Part shown: positions 42,808 to 53,639 of the stretch, piece after piece
Position numbering within the stretch: the stretch's first letter is position 1
How the letters are laid out: every line of letters starts with the position of its first letter
Assembly (NCBI RefSeq): GCF_902686445.1
Contig: NC_062220.1
Coordinates: 94,674,143-94,738,142, forward strand
Source: Sciurus carolinensis
Taxonomy: Eukaryota > Chordata > Mammalia > Rodentia > Sciuridae
Reading direction: 5' to 3'
Length of the DNA: 64,000 nt
Made by a program: the position numbers and the translations under genes
The notes under the pieces: model-generated
What the model saw: the letters and a program-made list of their open reading frames with translations, nothing else
What the model was told of the DNA's origin: nothing
Databases searched by the model: none

Positions 42808-42989
42808 CGGCAGAAGGAGGTAGAGTCTGACACTGGAAGCTGAGGGAAGAGGAGAGTTGGTTGTGGAATTCCTGTGTCTGGACTTCTTGTTTTCTCCAGG
42901 AGACACACTGGGCCCAGACTCACTTTTCTTTTCTTGAATTTGAACCACCGTTTCCATCGTCTCGTAGTCCACACGCGAAGCCTGGGGCG

Positions 42990-43007
42990 ATGGACCCCTT
43001 TACGGAG
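42990..43007 (+). CDS. ANLN: ANLN coding exon 1 (residues 1-6, MDPFTE)
   Basis: ATG at 42990 has G at -3 and G at +4, a good Kozak context. The exon ends GAG before donor GTGAGA (43008). The six codons match the known anillin N-terminus and join in frame to KLLERT in exon 2. The 5' UTR runs upstream through the CpG island, probably from just 3' of the CHR element near 42800. The exon is only 18 coding bases, so it is invisible to open-frame searches. Confidence 0.95.
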
Positions 43008-43101
43008 GTGAGAAAATTTGCGGACGCAGCCAGTCATGACCCCTGTCGACCCCTCCCCTCCCCTCTGTCAACCTCTGAGCCCACCGGTGGGACGCGCTCG
43101 C

Positions 43102-43119
43102 GCGCGTGCGCGCGTGCGC
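43102..43119 (+). promoter_or_regulatory. Two overlapping NRF1 motifs in a CG-alternating tract, ANLN intron 1
   Basis: GCGCGTGCGC occurs at 43102-43111 and again at 43110-43119, sharing two bases, inside an alternating purine-pyrimidine stretch (about 43093-43121). It is about 100 bp downstream of ANLN exon 1. The same tract could adopt Z-DNA. Confidence 0.5.
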
Positions 43120-43249
43120 AGTGCGAGCGAGTGTACGGGGTTCGGCACCCGGTGGGTGGGCAGGGCAAGCCCCCCGGGGGTCGCAGGTGCGTGCTTCTCT
43201 GCGTCTCGCGTTTGTTAGCGGTTTGTTTGTTTGTTTCGTGTAGATGAAA

Positions 43250-44699
43250 CTCCGGGAGGAAAGCTTTGACTCTGTCTTAAAAGGCGGTAGTACGAAAACT
43301 GGCATTCCCTGGTACAGCAATACCCCTCTGGAACCCTCCTTGTCCATCCCCCATTTTTCCCCAAAGAGTGAGGCTTGGGACCTGACGGAACAAGTCCTGC
43401 TGGAAAAAACTGGAATAATTTTTAGGGTGGAGTCTGGTGCCCAGTGACTCAGTGCTGTGAGTGCAACCACTGCTGGTAAATCAAATGGGATGTCGTATGT
43501 GGGGTTCACGCTGCAGGCTGAGGAGCTGGGCATTTACGGACGCCGAAACGACAGCAAAACATATCAAATAAGCGGGTGCTCGAACCTTTTTACCCCTTCC
43601 CAGAATCAACAGGGTTCCCTCAGGCTCCGTTGCTCCGCTAACTTGCATAGTTCTATACCCGTGATTCTAGTTTTAGCTTCTTGTCGAGGGGACGTTGACA
43701 CATTCAAAAAGTTTCATGTTGCTGGTTTGTCCACCCCCTTTTTATTCCAGCACAGTTCCTCTTTTCTTTTCTTTCACTAGGCTGTTGTGCAAGTTTCAAA
43801 CTGTCATGTTTTGAGTTGCTACAAAGTGAGCCTAAAAGTGTACACTAAATTGAAAAATTCTGTGGATAGTAGTAACGCATTCTTTTGGGCAGATGTAGTT
43901 ACAATTCCATAACTCTAAGATACTAATTAAAGGTTTCAACAATTAGAATTTACTTGTATTCACAAAGCAGTCTTTTTGTGTTTCACTTTCTTCGTCATCT
44001 TGGGGAAGAAAACATCAGTTTGTTTACTTAAAGATTCTAATAGAAAAATCTAGGAATTTTTAAAAATTAGTTTAAAATATTATGTCACTTCAATTGAAGC
44101 AAAAAAGGGATATGTTAGTTTTTGTTATAATGCAGACTAGAATTCCTTAAAATAGCACTGTGTGTTCTTAGTAACTCATTTTAGCATTTTGAAAGTTTTC
44201 TGAAAATTTCTACTTTATTTTACTTAAGGTTTGTACAAAAATCTCAGTTAAAAGATACTTTCTGTTTAGATAATCTTTGAATGTGCTTAGAAGTATGTTT
44301 GGTTTAATATGTATAGTTTGTATTATGAAAAGTTAGATCTGTTGCAGTTGGAATAACAGTTTGGACATCTTTTCCTTAATTGGTAATGAGTGAACTGTTT
44401 GAATTGCTTCCAACTGTTAGGTGCTTAATGATAGCATTCATAACATTTTTGCATAATGACACGAACTACATACAATTCCTTGTCTGAAAAGGACTGAAAG
44501 TATAAAGTGACTTTCCCAACGAGTTTCCTTCTTAAAACCTCAGAACACAAAAAACTATTTGAGAGACTACTTTCTTAGTTCTCCCAAAGGTGATTCATAA
44601 CCAATGCCATCCTACAAATATGGGAGAGGAATTATCTGGTTATATTAATACCAGGGCATTAGGACCTAATTCTCTTGGTAACTCTTATTGAGAAAGGCT
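43250..44699. other. ANLN intron 1, no recognised feature
   Basis: Single-copy; open frames near the island are composition effects. Confidence 0.45.
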
Positions 44700-44995
44700 A
44701 CAATCATTCCATACTCTTTTCCTTGAGCAAGACTGTTCTGTATTAGTTCTCCCTGCTGCCACTGGGATCAACACACTCACTCTCCCTGCCTCTTCTGCCT
44801 TGCAAATTCTGATTTGACCTTCAACCCTCAATTTTGATATTCCTTCTTCAGAGGTGAATAACCTTTCACAGTATTCATCTCCCTTGCATTTGCCTGTTCA
44901 ATGCCTTTACCTGTTGAACAAGTTTCCTGCCAGAATGTGAGCTTTGTGAAGGTAAAATCTATTTCCTATTCTGAAGCATTTTCTCAAACATCAAA
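44700..44995 (+). mobile_element. L2-like fragment
   Basis: GTTCAATGCCTTTACCTGTT, then GTGAGCTTTGTGAAGGTAAA resembles L2 3' sequence. Old. Confidence 0.4.
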
Positions 44996-45069
44996 GACAT
45001 ATAATACCAGTGCACTGAATTGAATTAACATAGTAGTCACCAAATGAAAATTATTTTATAAACCTGTGA

Positions 45070-45430
45070 GAACATTTTGGCATTTCAATTTCTTTATTGA
45101 AGAAAAATTCAAAATATACAACAGTAGAATAGTGTAATAATCCTACCTGCACTTATTATCCAACCTTTGCACTTATCCACATGTTGCTATTTTGTTTCAC
45201 TGTAGCCTCCTCTCACCTACCCCACAAATTATTTTGAAGCAAATTCTAGTTATCATATTCAAATACTTCAATATTTATCACTAAATACTGATAAGGACTC
45301 TTAAAAAAACATAGCAATGCCATTATCACACCTGAAAAATTGGAAGCAATTCTTTTGTATATCAAATATTCTGAAAATGTTCAGATTTCAAGTGCTCATT
45401 TTTTTTGTACTTTATTTCTTTGAATCAAGA
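45070..45430 (-). mobile_element. Old L1 3' UTR-like fragment, reverse
   Basis: TTTTGAAGCAAATTCTAGTT, AACATAGCAATGCCATTATC, then CACACCTGAAAAATTGGAAG matches a mammalian L1M-type 3' end as I remember it. Confidence 0.45.
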
Positions 45431-45572
45431 TCTAGACAAGGGTCCACAGGGTGATATCTTCTAATGTTTTTTCTTTATGAACCAACCATAAATAAAGAAA
45501 ATAATTCATTTCCTCTTGATTCCTGGACTAACAAGCAATTATGGTACACATCTAATTATGATCAGATAATAT

Positions 45573-45705
45573 TTGGCCAGGCATGGTATTGTGTGCCTAT
45601 AGTCCCATCTGCTCAAGAGGCTGAGGCAGGAAAACTGGAGCCCAGGAGTTAGGGGCCCATGTGGGCAATATAGTGAGCCCCCATCTTTTAGAAATAAATA
45701 ATTAA
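45573..45705 (+). mobile_element. B1/Alu-like SINE monomer without ID part
   Basis: GGCCAGGCATGGTATTGTGT, AGAGGCTGAGGCAGGAAAAC, then GGGCAATATAGTGAGCCCCC. Confidence 0.75.
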
Positions 45706-47114
45706 AATACTTTGTAAAGTTTATCTTTTATTGTGAGATATCTTAAATCCTATGCATGCATGACTGAGTATAAATGAAAAAACAAAATGCTGCTACCATT
45801 TTGAAAGGAGATTTTCTATTTTCCAGAATTATGAAAGTCTCTGTTAGCCTAGGAGAAAATCTGCTAGAGCATTTTGAAAATAACAAGAAGTTAATTTATA
45901 TTGAATCTACTCTGTTTAAGAAGGGAGGGAAATCAGTAATATCTTCTAGAAAAATTTCAGTTAAAAATGGCAGAAATTGTTTGGGGATATAAGTTTCAGT
46001 TATCTGAGATTCATTTGTGTGAAATATCTTATTTCCAAATTATGTTAATTATTGCAGTGTATTTTTAAAAATTCCTCTGCTTTTTGAGAAAAGTATCTTA
46101 TGTTTAAAGAATCTTTAAATTCTTGATACAAAATTATAAGGAAGGGCTATCTATACTTTATTAAGCAGTTAAGTTGATGTACTTTAGATATAGTATTTCT
46201 TTTAAATTAATAATCTTTGGTGCTTACTAGCTTTATTTTAGAGCTTTGGGATTTTTTTTTCTTATCTGCTATAATTTTCTTAAATCTGGGATTTTGAATC
46301 TAATGCAAACAATATAACTCTTGTGTATGTTTGAATGCAAAACCACATTCTTTTGTTGTGACCCATTCTTCATGGTAACTGAAGCTGTACTGACTCACGA
46401 GAATTCTAACTGATGAGAATAGAACGTGGTCACATCTTGGAATGAATTAGGCTTGTTTTGTATCGGCAGAGTGGCACATTTTATCTTGCAAATGATCATA
46501 CATTTATTAATTTGTGTAACACTATGATCACTTTTAAGTTTGACAAGGAGACTTTTAGTTAGAGGGGGAAGGTCTTGTGTTTTGGAAGGCATTTGGCTAA
46601 TAAATGACTTTCAGTGACACATTTTGATTAGTGTCACTTCTTTCAGTTGATTTTAAATGAGAAATAATTCCCAAGAAGAGTAGAGAGTTGTGCCTTCTTC
46701 CCAAAACAGCTCATGCTCCTTTTGCATGCTCAGAGGATTTCTTAAAAATTGTTTTTCTCTTTTAATTAAGGAATTAAAAAGGTCAAATGTAGTTTAATTC
46801 TTCAGCCTGCACTAACTGCTGCTTTGTCTGTATGCACAGGGTGGCAAGAATCTGCATTTTCTACTTATGTCCATTTGAAAGAGAATAAATTGTTTTACAT
46901 CACACTGATTCAAATAGGAACATTAGGTAATTCAAAGCAGGAAAAGAGTATTTACCAGTTTATAGGATGGCTAAAATTTGAAATTAAAACTATTTCATTA
47001 TGTGCGGATGCTTAATTAAATAAAACATAAGATTGTATTTTCTTCTTTTCTCTCTTAGGAGGTATCTTATGAAAGGACTAATATGTCAGCTATCTCTTGC
47101 TGCCTGCCACTGTC
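45706..47114. other. ANLN intron 1, about 1.4 kb with nothing recognised
   Basis: AT-rich; no alternative ANLN exon seen. Confidence 0.45.
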
Positions 47115-47605
47115 TCCTATCTTAGTGCCTATATTAATTTTGCTGCCATAACACATTACCACAGATTTAGTGGTTTAAAATTATGTTTCAGTTCTGTAGA
47201 TCACAGTCTGAAATGGTTTTGACTGAGTTAAAATCAAGTGTTTGGGGGCTAAGATTTCATTTCTTCTGGAGGCTGTGGAGGAAATTCCATTTCCTTGCCT
47301 TTTTCTAATTTCTAGAGATTCTTGCCTTCCTTGGTTTGTGGCTCCTTTCTCCATTTTCAAAGCTACTAATCACCATTCAGATCTATTTTTCTATCAAAAT
47401 TTTCCTGATTCTGATATTCCTCCCTCCTTTTCTAAGGGCTGTTATGATTACATGGGCCCATCCATATAATCCAGGATAATCTCTCCCTCTGAAGATTCTT
47501 AATCACATCCCCAAAGTTCCTTTTGTTCTAAGATAACCTTCACAGGTAAGGATTAGTACATAAACATCTTTGGGGAATCATTATTCTGCCTAACATGTTG
47601 ATTTA
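47115..47605 (-). mobile_element. MaLR (MLT1-like) LTR, reverse
   Basis: TTTTGCTGCCATAACACATT, CCACAGATTTAGTGGTTTAA, TCTGGAGGCTGTGGAGGAAA and TTCTGCCTAACATG are reversed MLT1 hallmarks. Confidence 0.7.
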
Positions 47606-47960
47606 AAACCACAGCTGCTTTATTTCTCATTATTCAGTGGGTCAGCAGTTTGTGTTGGGCTTAGCTGGGCTGTTCTGCTGTTCTTCCCCAGGGTCATGTA
47701 GGATTTCTTAGTGTTTTGGCAAATTATCTGGGACTAGAGAGTCTAAAATGACCTTACTTATGGATCTGGTGGTTGATACTGACTGTCAGTGAAACTATGT
47801 TTTTTCCAACTCACTTAACCTGGACTTTTTCACGTGGGGCAATATCCTAAGGGAGGGAGAACAGAAATTGCACAACTTCATGAGGTCTAGGATTGGAAGT
47901 CATGTGGAACATCACTGCTGCCATAGTTTATTGGTCAAAGCAAATCACAAGGGTGAGAAA
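47606..47960. mobile_element. Old LTR-like or DNA-element fragment
   Basis: TTATTTCTCATTATTCAGTG, GGTCAGCAGTTTGTGTTGGG, then CTTAGCTGGGCTGTTCTGCT is a known mammalian repeat pattern that I cannot name. Confidence 0.4.
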
Positions 47961-48247
47961 ATAGATTTTAACTTTTGATGTCAGCAGAAAGGAACTTGTA
48001 ATCATTTAAAATCTTATATGACTATCTTTACAAATTTTATTAATCCTTAATATTCACATTTAATCTGTAACAGTTCTGATATTGGGGTGCTCATTTAGTG
48101 AAACCTAGACTTAATAACTTAGAATTTAACCTTTGGAATGTATATTAACTGTTATCCTACATAGCAATTGGTGATTTTGGAAGACACCTGGAGTTTTGTG
48201 AATCTTTGACTAACCTTGTATTTTAACATTCTCTGATATAAATTTAG

Positions 48248-48401
48248 AAACTGCTTGAACGAACCCGTGCTAGGAGAGAGAATCTTCAGAAAAAGATGGC
48301 GGAGAGGCCCACAGCGGCAGCAAGGTCTGTCATTCATGCTAAGCGAGCCAGAGAGCCACTTTCAGAAGCAAGTAACCAGCAGTCCCTATCTGGTGGTGAA
48401 G
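48248..48401 (+). CDS. ANLN: ANLN coding exon 2 (residues 7-57 plus first base of 58)
   Basis: Acceptor ATTTAG and donor GTAAAA bound 154 bp. It reads [20 protein letters not shown], then [20 protein letters not shown] and [11 protein letters not shown]. It holds the Arg-rich helical start of anillin and the RxxL D-box at residues 41-44; APC/C-Cdh1-dependent degradation of anillin is established in human cells. It ends in phase 1, completed to Glu58 by exon 3. Confidence 0.97.
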
Positions 48402-50233
48402 GTAAAAGACTTCGTGGGGGAAAAGTAAAATTTGCATTTTTTTAAAAAAGATATATGTGAAAAGTTCATTATGCATGCAGAAGATCCAAGTCTTTTGGAA
48501 ATAAATAATTAAGAATTATTTCAAATAAATTAGTTGAACTTTATTTTCTTCAATTCTAATTATTCTTAAAAGCGCCAATGGAAGAAAAATAAAGGCGCAT
48601 AGTAACATTTTATACTTGAAGTGCTGTGGAGTTTTTCATCCCAACAGTCCCAGAGTGGCTGATCACTCATGTCAGATGGTATCACATATGAACAAGACAG
48701 CAAGAGGCAGACTGCTTGCAAATGCTTGAGGTTTAATGAGCCTTTTTCATCCTGTGTTGCTGAACCAACTTTATAGGACTGGGCTTGAAATTTAGGTTGT
48801 TAATCTCTAGACATGGTAGAATACACAAGCACCCCATTCCAAACTCACCTGAAATCTTATCCAATTCTTCCCTAAATTCTGGCATCCTCAGGTAGTATCA
48901 GCGAGCTGTTTTAGTCTTTTTCTGGAGTATGGAAAAGACCAGAGATAATTTTCCTTAGTACAACTTTAAAATACATATACAAAAAATTATTACAAAGGGA
49001 AAAACAATGTTACTAAAAAAGAGAAGAGGCCACTGGGCTGGCTTGTTATTTTGGAAGCTAACCTTGGAAGGAGAATTTATTTTCGTGTATTTTTACATTC
49101 TGAAAGGAGAGAGAGAAATACGTTACATATTATTTGGTATTCAGCCAGAAACACAGGGATATGGCCCCATCTAGGATCCTTTTTTCTGTGACACAAGTTT
49201 GTTCTAATGAGTATTATATACTTGAAAACTAGTGTATGGAACTTCATTTTGATACTTAAGTGGAAATATTTACTGTAAACTTGCCGAATTCTGTAAACTT
49301 GCAGGCAGTGTTGCATGTTAACATAGAAACATTTTTTAAAAAGTGGTTAGATGAATTTCTACAAGGTAATTCCATAAATGAGTTACCAAAGATCGGAAAG
49401 TTTTATGACTGTATTTGATTACATTGGTGTTGATGAGGGCAGTCATGACTTCCTGTTTATAGTACTTTGGTCACTGCCACAACAGAACACTTAGTTCGAA
49501 AGCCAATGAAAACGACCTTATATGAAATTCACATTCTTAGTTATTAAAATATTAATTTTTCTGAGATATATTGAAAGTCATTCCTGGGTAGAAGTAATAT
49601 GTTTTATATTTGGATACATCCTTTTGTTTTAGGGCCTTTTCACTTATTTTGTGGGTGTTTATAGAAGCTTAAAAGGTAAAATGTTTAATATCTGTACTGA
49701 TGAATTTGTGTGATATTGGCCATGTAATTCAGTTGCTTGTTCTAGTCCATTCCTCTCCTAAACCTTAAATCACATGCCCTTCTACCCTTGCTTGTTAGTT
49801 ACTGCCCATGAAGATTGTTTCAAAAACCAGAAAATCTGTTTTCTACCCTTACTTCAGCTGTATGGCTTTAGTTGGATAATTTAATTTCTCCTGCTTGATT
49901 TATCTTCTCTAAAAAAATGAAATGATTTGATTATGTGATCTTTAATATTTCTTAGGACACTTGCTTATTCTAAAAGTATGCACTTTTCATTTCCTATTGT
50001 CTTAACTATGTCAAGTATTATGCATGTATCTTAAGAATGTTATTTCAATTTCTTTTCAGTAGAATTATTAAACCATAAATTACATGTTCACTTAAAGTTT
50101 TTCATATCAGATTTCTAAGTTACTGAGAGACTAGAGTTTTTATATTTTTCTTGTAATTAAAAACAATGAAAGTATTAAAGAAACATAATGATTTATTAAT
50201 TTGTTTTTACCTACTTCAAGTTTTCATGCTGTA
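48402..50233. other. ANLN intron 2 left part, nothing recognised
   Basis: About 1.8 kb AT-rich, no SINE; no alternative exon identified. Confidence 0.45.
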
Positions 50234-50673
50234 AGAAATTACAGATTTTTTTTTAATTTTTAATTTTTTTAAATTTTTACTTTTTTTCTCATTTGACATA
50301 TTGTTTACTCCTTGGTGTAGAAGAGCACAAATAATAATCAATTATTTATATGAGAGGAAATTCTAAGGTTGCTACTTGAAGATATTACATTGCTTAGGCA
50401 GTGATTTTATTTTTTTTTAAATTTTTTTTAGTTTTACAGACTGCATTTTGATTCATTATACACAAATGGGGTATAACTTTTCATTTCTGTGGTTGTACAC
50501 AATGTGGATTCACACCATTCATGTAATCAACATGTACATAGGGTAATAATGTCTGTTTCAGTTCACTATTTTTCCTTTCCCACCCGCTCCTACCCCATTT
50601 CCATCTCTGCAATCCAAAGTTCCTCCATTCTTCTCTTACCCTCCTACAGTCCCCCCAGAAATTACAGATTTTT
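50234..50673 (-). mobile_element. L1 3' end with apparent 3' transduction, 17-bp target-site duplication
   Basis: A perfect AGAAATTACAGATTTTT lies at 50234-50250 and 50657-50673. Between them, read on the minus strand: truncated L1 3' UTR (50656 to about 50434, same 3' end as copies at 1, 17066 and 31462), a first A-rich tract (about 50434-50406), about 118 bp of unrelated sequence (50405-50288), a second A-rich tract (50287-50251). That order is the mark of a transcript that read past the L1 polyadenylation site. It ends 34 bp before ANLN exon 3. Confidence 0.8.
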
Positions 50674-50707
50674 GAATGTTCTTTTTTATTTATTCTTTTT
50701 CATCTAG

Positions 50708-51013
50708 AGAAATCTTGTACAAAGCCATCACCATCAAAAAAACGTTGTTCTGACAGCACTGAAGTTTCTGATGTGGAAAATAAACAACCAGTTGAGTCAA
50801 CTACTACAAAATCTTGTTCTCCAAGTCCTGTGTCTCCTCAGGTGCAGCCACAAGCATCAGCTAATGTCAGTGATTCTGTGACTGTTCCAGCATCACTGCT
50901 GGGTGTGGGGAGAGGGCTGAACTCAAGATTGGATGCAACCACAGCCTCTTCAGTTAAAACACGAATGCAAAAACTTGCAGAACAACGGCGACATTGGGAT
51001 AATGATAAGACAG
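50708..51013 (+). CDS. ANLN: ANLN coding exon 3 (residues 58-159 plus first base of 160; NLS)
   Basis: A 306-bp exon from acceptor TTTCATCTAG to donor GTAAAA. It reads [20 protein letters not shown], an S/P-rich stretch with several SP sites, [16 protein letters not shown], and ends [22 protein letters not shown] at 68-70 is the N-terminal nuclear localisation signal position; the C-terminal part lies in the myosin-binding region. An L1-derived insertion ends 34 bp upstream of the acceptor (see the repeat at 50234-50673), unusually close to the branch-point zone. Confidence 0.97.
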
Positions 51014-51504
51014 GTAAAAGTTCTATAGATGGCTTGGTCTATAAGTCTCCTTCAGTAATGTTCAGTTTATCATTTTGAAATTTTTATTAGTTAACATATG
51101 ATAGATAAATGCTTTGTTTAATCTATATGTAAGAGTATCATTTGCTTGCAAGTGGCTTGTATACCTATAGTTTATTTTTAAGTTGGTTATGTCTTTATTG
51201 AAGTAGATCAGAAGAGGTTCTTGGGCTAGTTCACAGAAACTGACCTTATAACTGAATTACCTTCTGTTTGCAATGAAAGTGGTAGAGAAAAAACTAGACT
51301 TGGTATTATTAGTATTGCTGACTCTTAGCTCTGTATTTAAGAAGTCCTATTTCATGGATTCACTAATTAAATATACTTCAGTAATAAGATATACAATGCT
51401 TTTTAGTAGGAGAGAGAAAAATGTCAAAAACAACATGGAGCATCTGCAGAGCATATTCTTATGCTACAGTAAAGAGATGAAGCGATGGGATTCTTTTTTT
51501 TTAA

Positions 51505-51630
51505 ACTTTTTGTGGTTGTAGATTTTGTTTATTTTTATGGAGTGCTGAAGATGGAACCCAGTGCCTCACACATGCTAGGCAAGTGTTTTGCCGCTGAGCT
51601 ATAGCCCCAGTGTTATAGCCCCAGCCCTGA
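51505..51630 (-). mobile_element. ID SINE with long tail, reverse
   Basis: TTGTGGTTGTAGATTTTGTT, GTGCTGAAGATGGAACCCAG, then GCTAGGCAAGTGTTTTGCCG. TATAGCCCCAG is repeated twice at the end. Confidence 0.82.
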
Positions 51631-52124
51631 AGTGGTGGAATTCTTGCCTTTCATGCACCTCTAATCAGATGAGATGACTGAGAAGTAAATCAGCAATTAT
51701 GCAGGAAGATTATTCATGCTATGATCAATTTTATTTGTCTTCTGACTTGTTCCAAAAAAAACAAAACAAAAAAATTGAGTTGACTTTCAAAAATACCTGT
51801 ATTGTTAAATAAGAAAAATAAGGAAATCAGGATGAAGAGAAAATATGAAAAGGAAAAACACAGAAGTGAAAGGTAAAGTTAGTTTATTACATATAGGCCC
51901 TAAGGTCCTCCTCCTATTGCTAGCAGCCAATGCAAAGAGGTAAAAGAACTATCAGTGTAATGTTTATAAGCTAAAAGCAGAACCTTCATTGGCAATAACA
52001 CTTGAGAGAACTTTTTCCCACATGTCCTCAAAGAGGACTTTGTGTCTTCTTTGTAAAGATATACCTAAAGTAAACCTGTAAGATTTCTCAAGGTAGGAAG
52101 ATGGCCTGGCTCCGAACAGTTTAG

Positions 52125-52350
52125 TTGTGAGCCGGTAGTGCAGGTAGACAGCTGAGTACAGATAGACAGCACGATGTAGTGAGGTAACTTAAGTACTGGT
52201 ACACAGCTCTGGGCAGGTGGTTAGCTCAGTGCGGGAACAGCTCATTTTAGGAGAAGTTGTGTGCGGGCAGATCATTATAAGTTGACAGCATAGTACAGGT
52301 AATAGCACAGTGCTGGTAGACAGTGTTGTCCAGGTACACAACTCAGTGCT
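52125..52350. repeat. Degenerate minisatellite-like tandem repeat
   Basis: Variants of GTRCAGGTAGACAGCTCAG recur about nine to ten times at irregular 18-30 bp spacing (GTGCAGGTAGACAGCTGAG, GTACAGATAGACAGCACGA, GTACTGGTACACAGCTCTG, GTGCTGGTAGACAGTG, CAGGTACACAACTCAGTGC). No known transposon match. Confidence 0.6.
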
Positions 52351-52369
52351 TTTTTATCTAAGGAAGCAT

Positions 52370-52545
52370 TCTTCAAGTTGTGGCTCTTAACCTGGCCCAT
52401 GTATTCAAAATCACTTAGACTGTTGGATTAAAATCTTAAAAGTACAGTGGAGCCCTAGGTATGCTTTTTTATTTTTTAAAAATTCTTTAATTCTGATGCA
52501 TAGCCAGAATTGAGATCCAGTGATCTGAAGAAATGGATGAATTAC
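52370..52545 (-). mobile_element. MER20/MER58-like hAT MITE, old
   Basis: GTGGCTCTTAACCTGGCCCA, AAAGTACAGTGGAGCCCTAG, then TTCTGATGCATAGCCAGAAT resembles hAT-Charlie MITEs. Confidence 0.45.
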
Positions 52546-52734
52546 ATATATTTTAGGCATTCTTCCATTACTATGAATTCTTTTAACTATAATTTTGATA
52601 ATTATTGGACAGTACTTTACAATTATGTGTTCTGGCAGTGATGATCTTAATCTCAAGAGCAACTATGACATTAATGTGGTAGGCATTGTAATTTTTTTCT
52701 TGTTTTAGCGTAGTATAAATATTTTTTGTTCTAA

Positions 52735-52870
52735 TAGTAAGTAATTTGTAAAACAATCTTATAAGATATATAACACTATTACCTTTATTTTATAGAAGAG
52801 GAAACCAGGTTCAGAGAGGCCAGGAACCCTGGTCCAATGGTTTGACCCTAAACCTCTATTTCCAGCTCTG
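52735..52870 (+). mobile_element. MIR SINE
   Basis: TTTTATAGAAGAGGAAACCA, then GGTTCAGAGAGGCCAGGAAC is the MIR core. Confidence 0.72.
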
Positions 52871-52957
52871 ACCTATTTCCAACTTTGACCTCCCTGATGC
52901 TTTTTGGGCACATAACGGAGTTCACATAGTTTATGGTGTCATCTACCTATTAATTTT

Positions 52958-53044
52958 TTTTTTTTTTTTTGGGTGCTGGGGATCGAACCCAGGACCTTGT
53001 GCTTAAAGGCAAGCACTCTACCGACTGAGCTATCTCCCCAGCCC
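52958..53044 (-). mobile_element. ID SINE, young, reverse, 18-bp target-site duplication
   Basis: GGGTGCTGGGGATCGAACCC ... CTACCGACTGAGCTATCTCC. Flanked by a perfect CATCTACCTATTAATTTT at 52940-52957 and 53045-53062. Confidence 0.95.
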
Positions 53045-53639
53045 CATCTACCTATTAATTTTAACAGTGGACGAGGTTAAGCATGTTTCTTTGTAAAGCC
53101 TGAGGAGTGTAATAAGTAAATGTGCCTGACCATTAAACATTCCATTTCTGTTTTATTGGAAATATTCATGGGTAGCAAAGTATATATTTTTCTTAATTAA
53201 AAACCAAACAAGAACAAAAAGGTTGTGGCTGTGTTATAACATGGTCAAAAAACAACCAGGGTCCTAAAAATTCTAGGACATAATGCATCATTGCAGTGAT
53301 TTTTTTGAATATTTTAAAAGCAAATATTAGCAAATGCCTCAGTCTTGACAATACATCTCATTAAGGCACCATATGCTCTAGATTTTAAGAAATGAAAATT
53401 GTGAATCAAATGTTTGTAATAAATGGTTTAGTGAATTCTAAACAGAACTGTGGGTATAAATCAGTTAATGTTTGAGGACTTATACTAAAATTTAATTTAT
53501 CTGAAGCCTTTCTTTCTGATAGAGAAAGAGCCAGAGATATATTAAGCCCATTCCAAAAACAATACAATAAAACTGTCATCCTTTTAGAGGCAGGGCTTAC
53601 TATAAGGAAAATGATAGAAGTTTGTGAAAGTGTATCATA

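Larger units (their letters stand above)
42350..43240 (+). promoter_or_regulatory. ANLN: ANLN promoter CpG island
   Basis: CpG-dense, GC-rich sequence spanning the ANLN promoter, exon 1 and the start of intron 1. Visible motifs: GC boxes at 42672-42681 and 42727-42736, an E-box CACGTG at 42712-42717, an NRF1 motif at 42767-42776, the CHR palindrome at 42796-42807, and two overlapping NRF1 motifs in intron 1. No TATA box and no CCAAT box were found, although CCAAT boxes are common in CHR promoters. The layout fits a TATA-less cell-cycle promoter starting near 42810-42850. Confidence 0.88.

Noticed and set aside
42640..43533. Several 100-177-codon frames in the ANLN island on both strands
   Set aside because: Composition effect around ANLN exon 1. 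Only the six codons MDPFTE at 42990 join in frame to the known protein.
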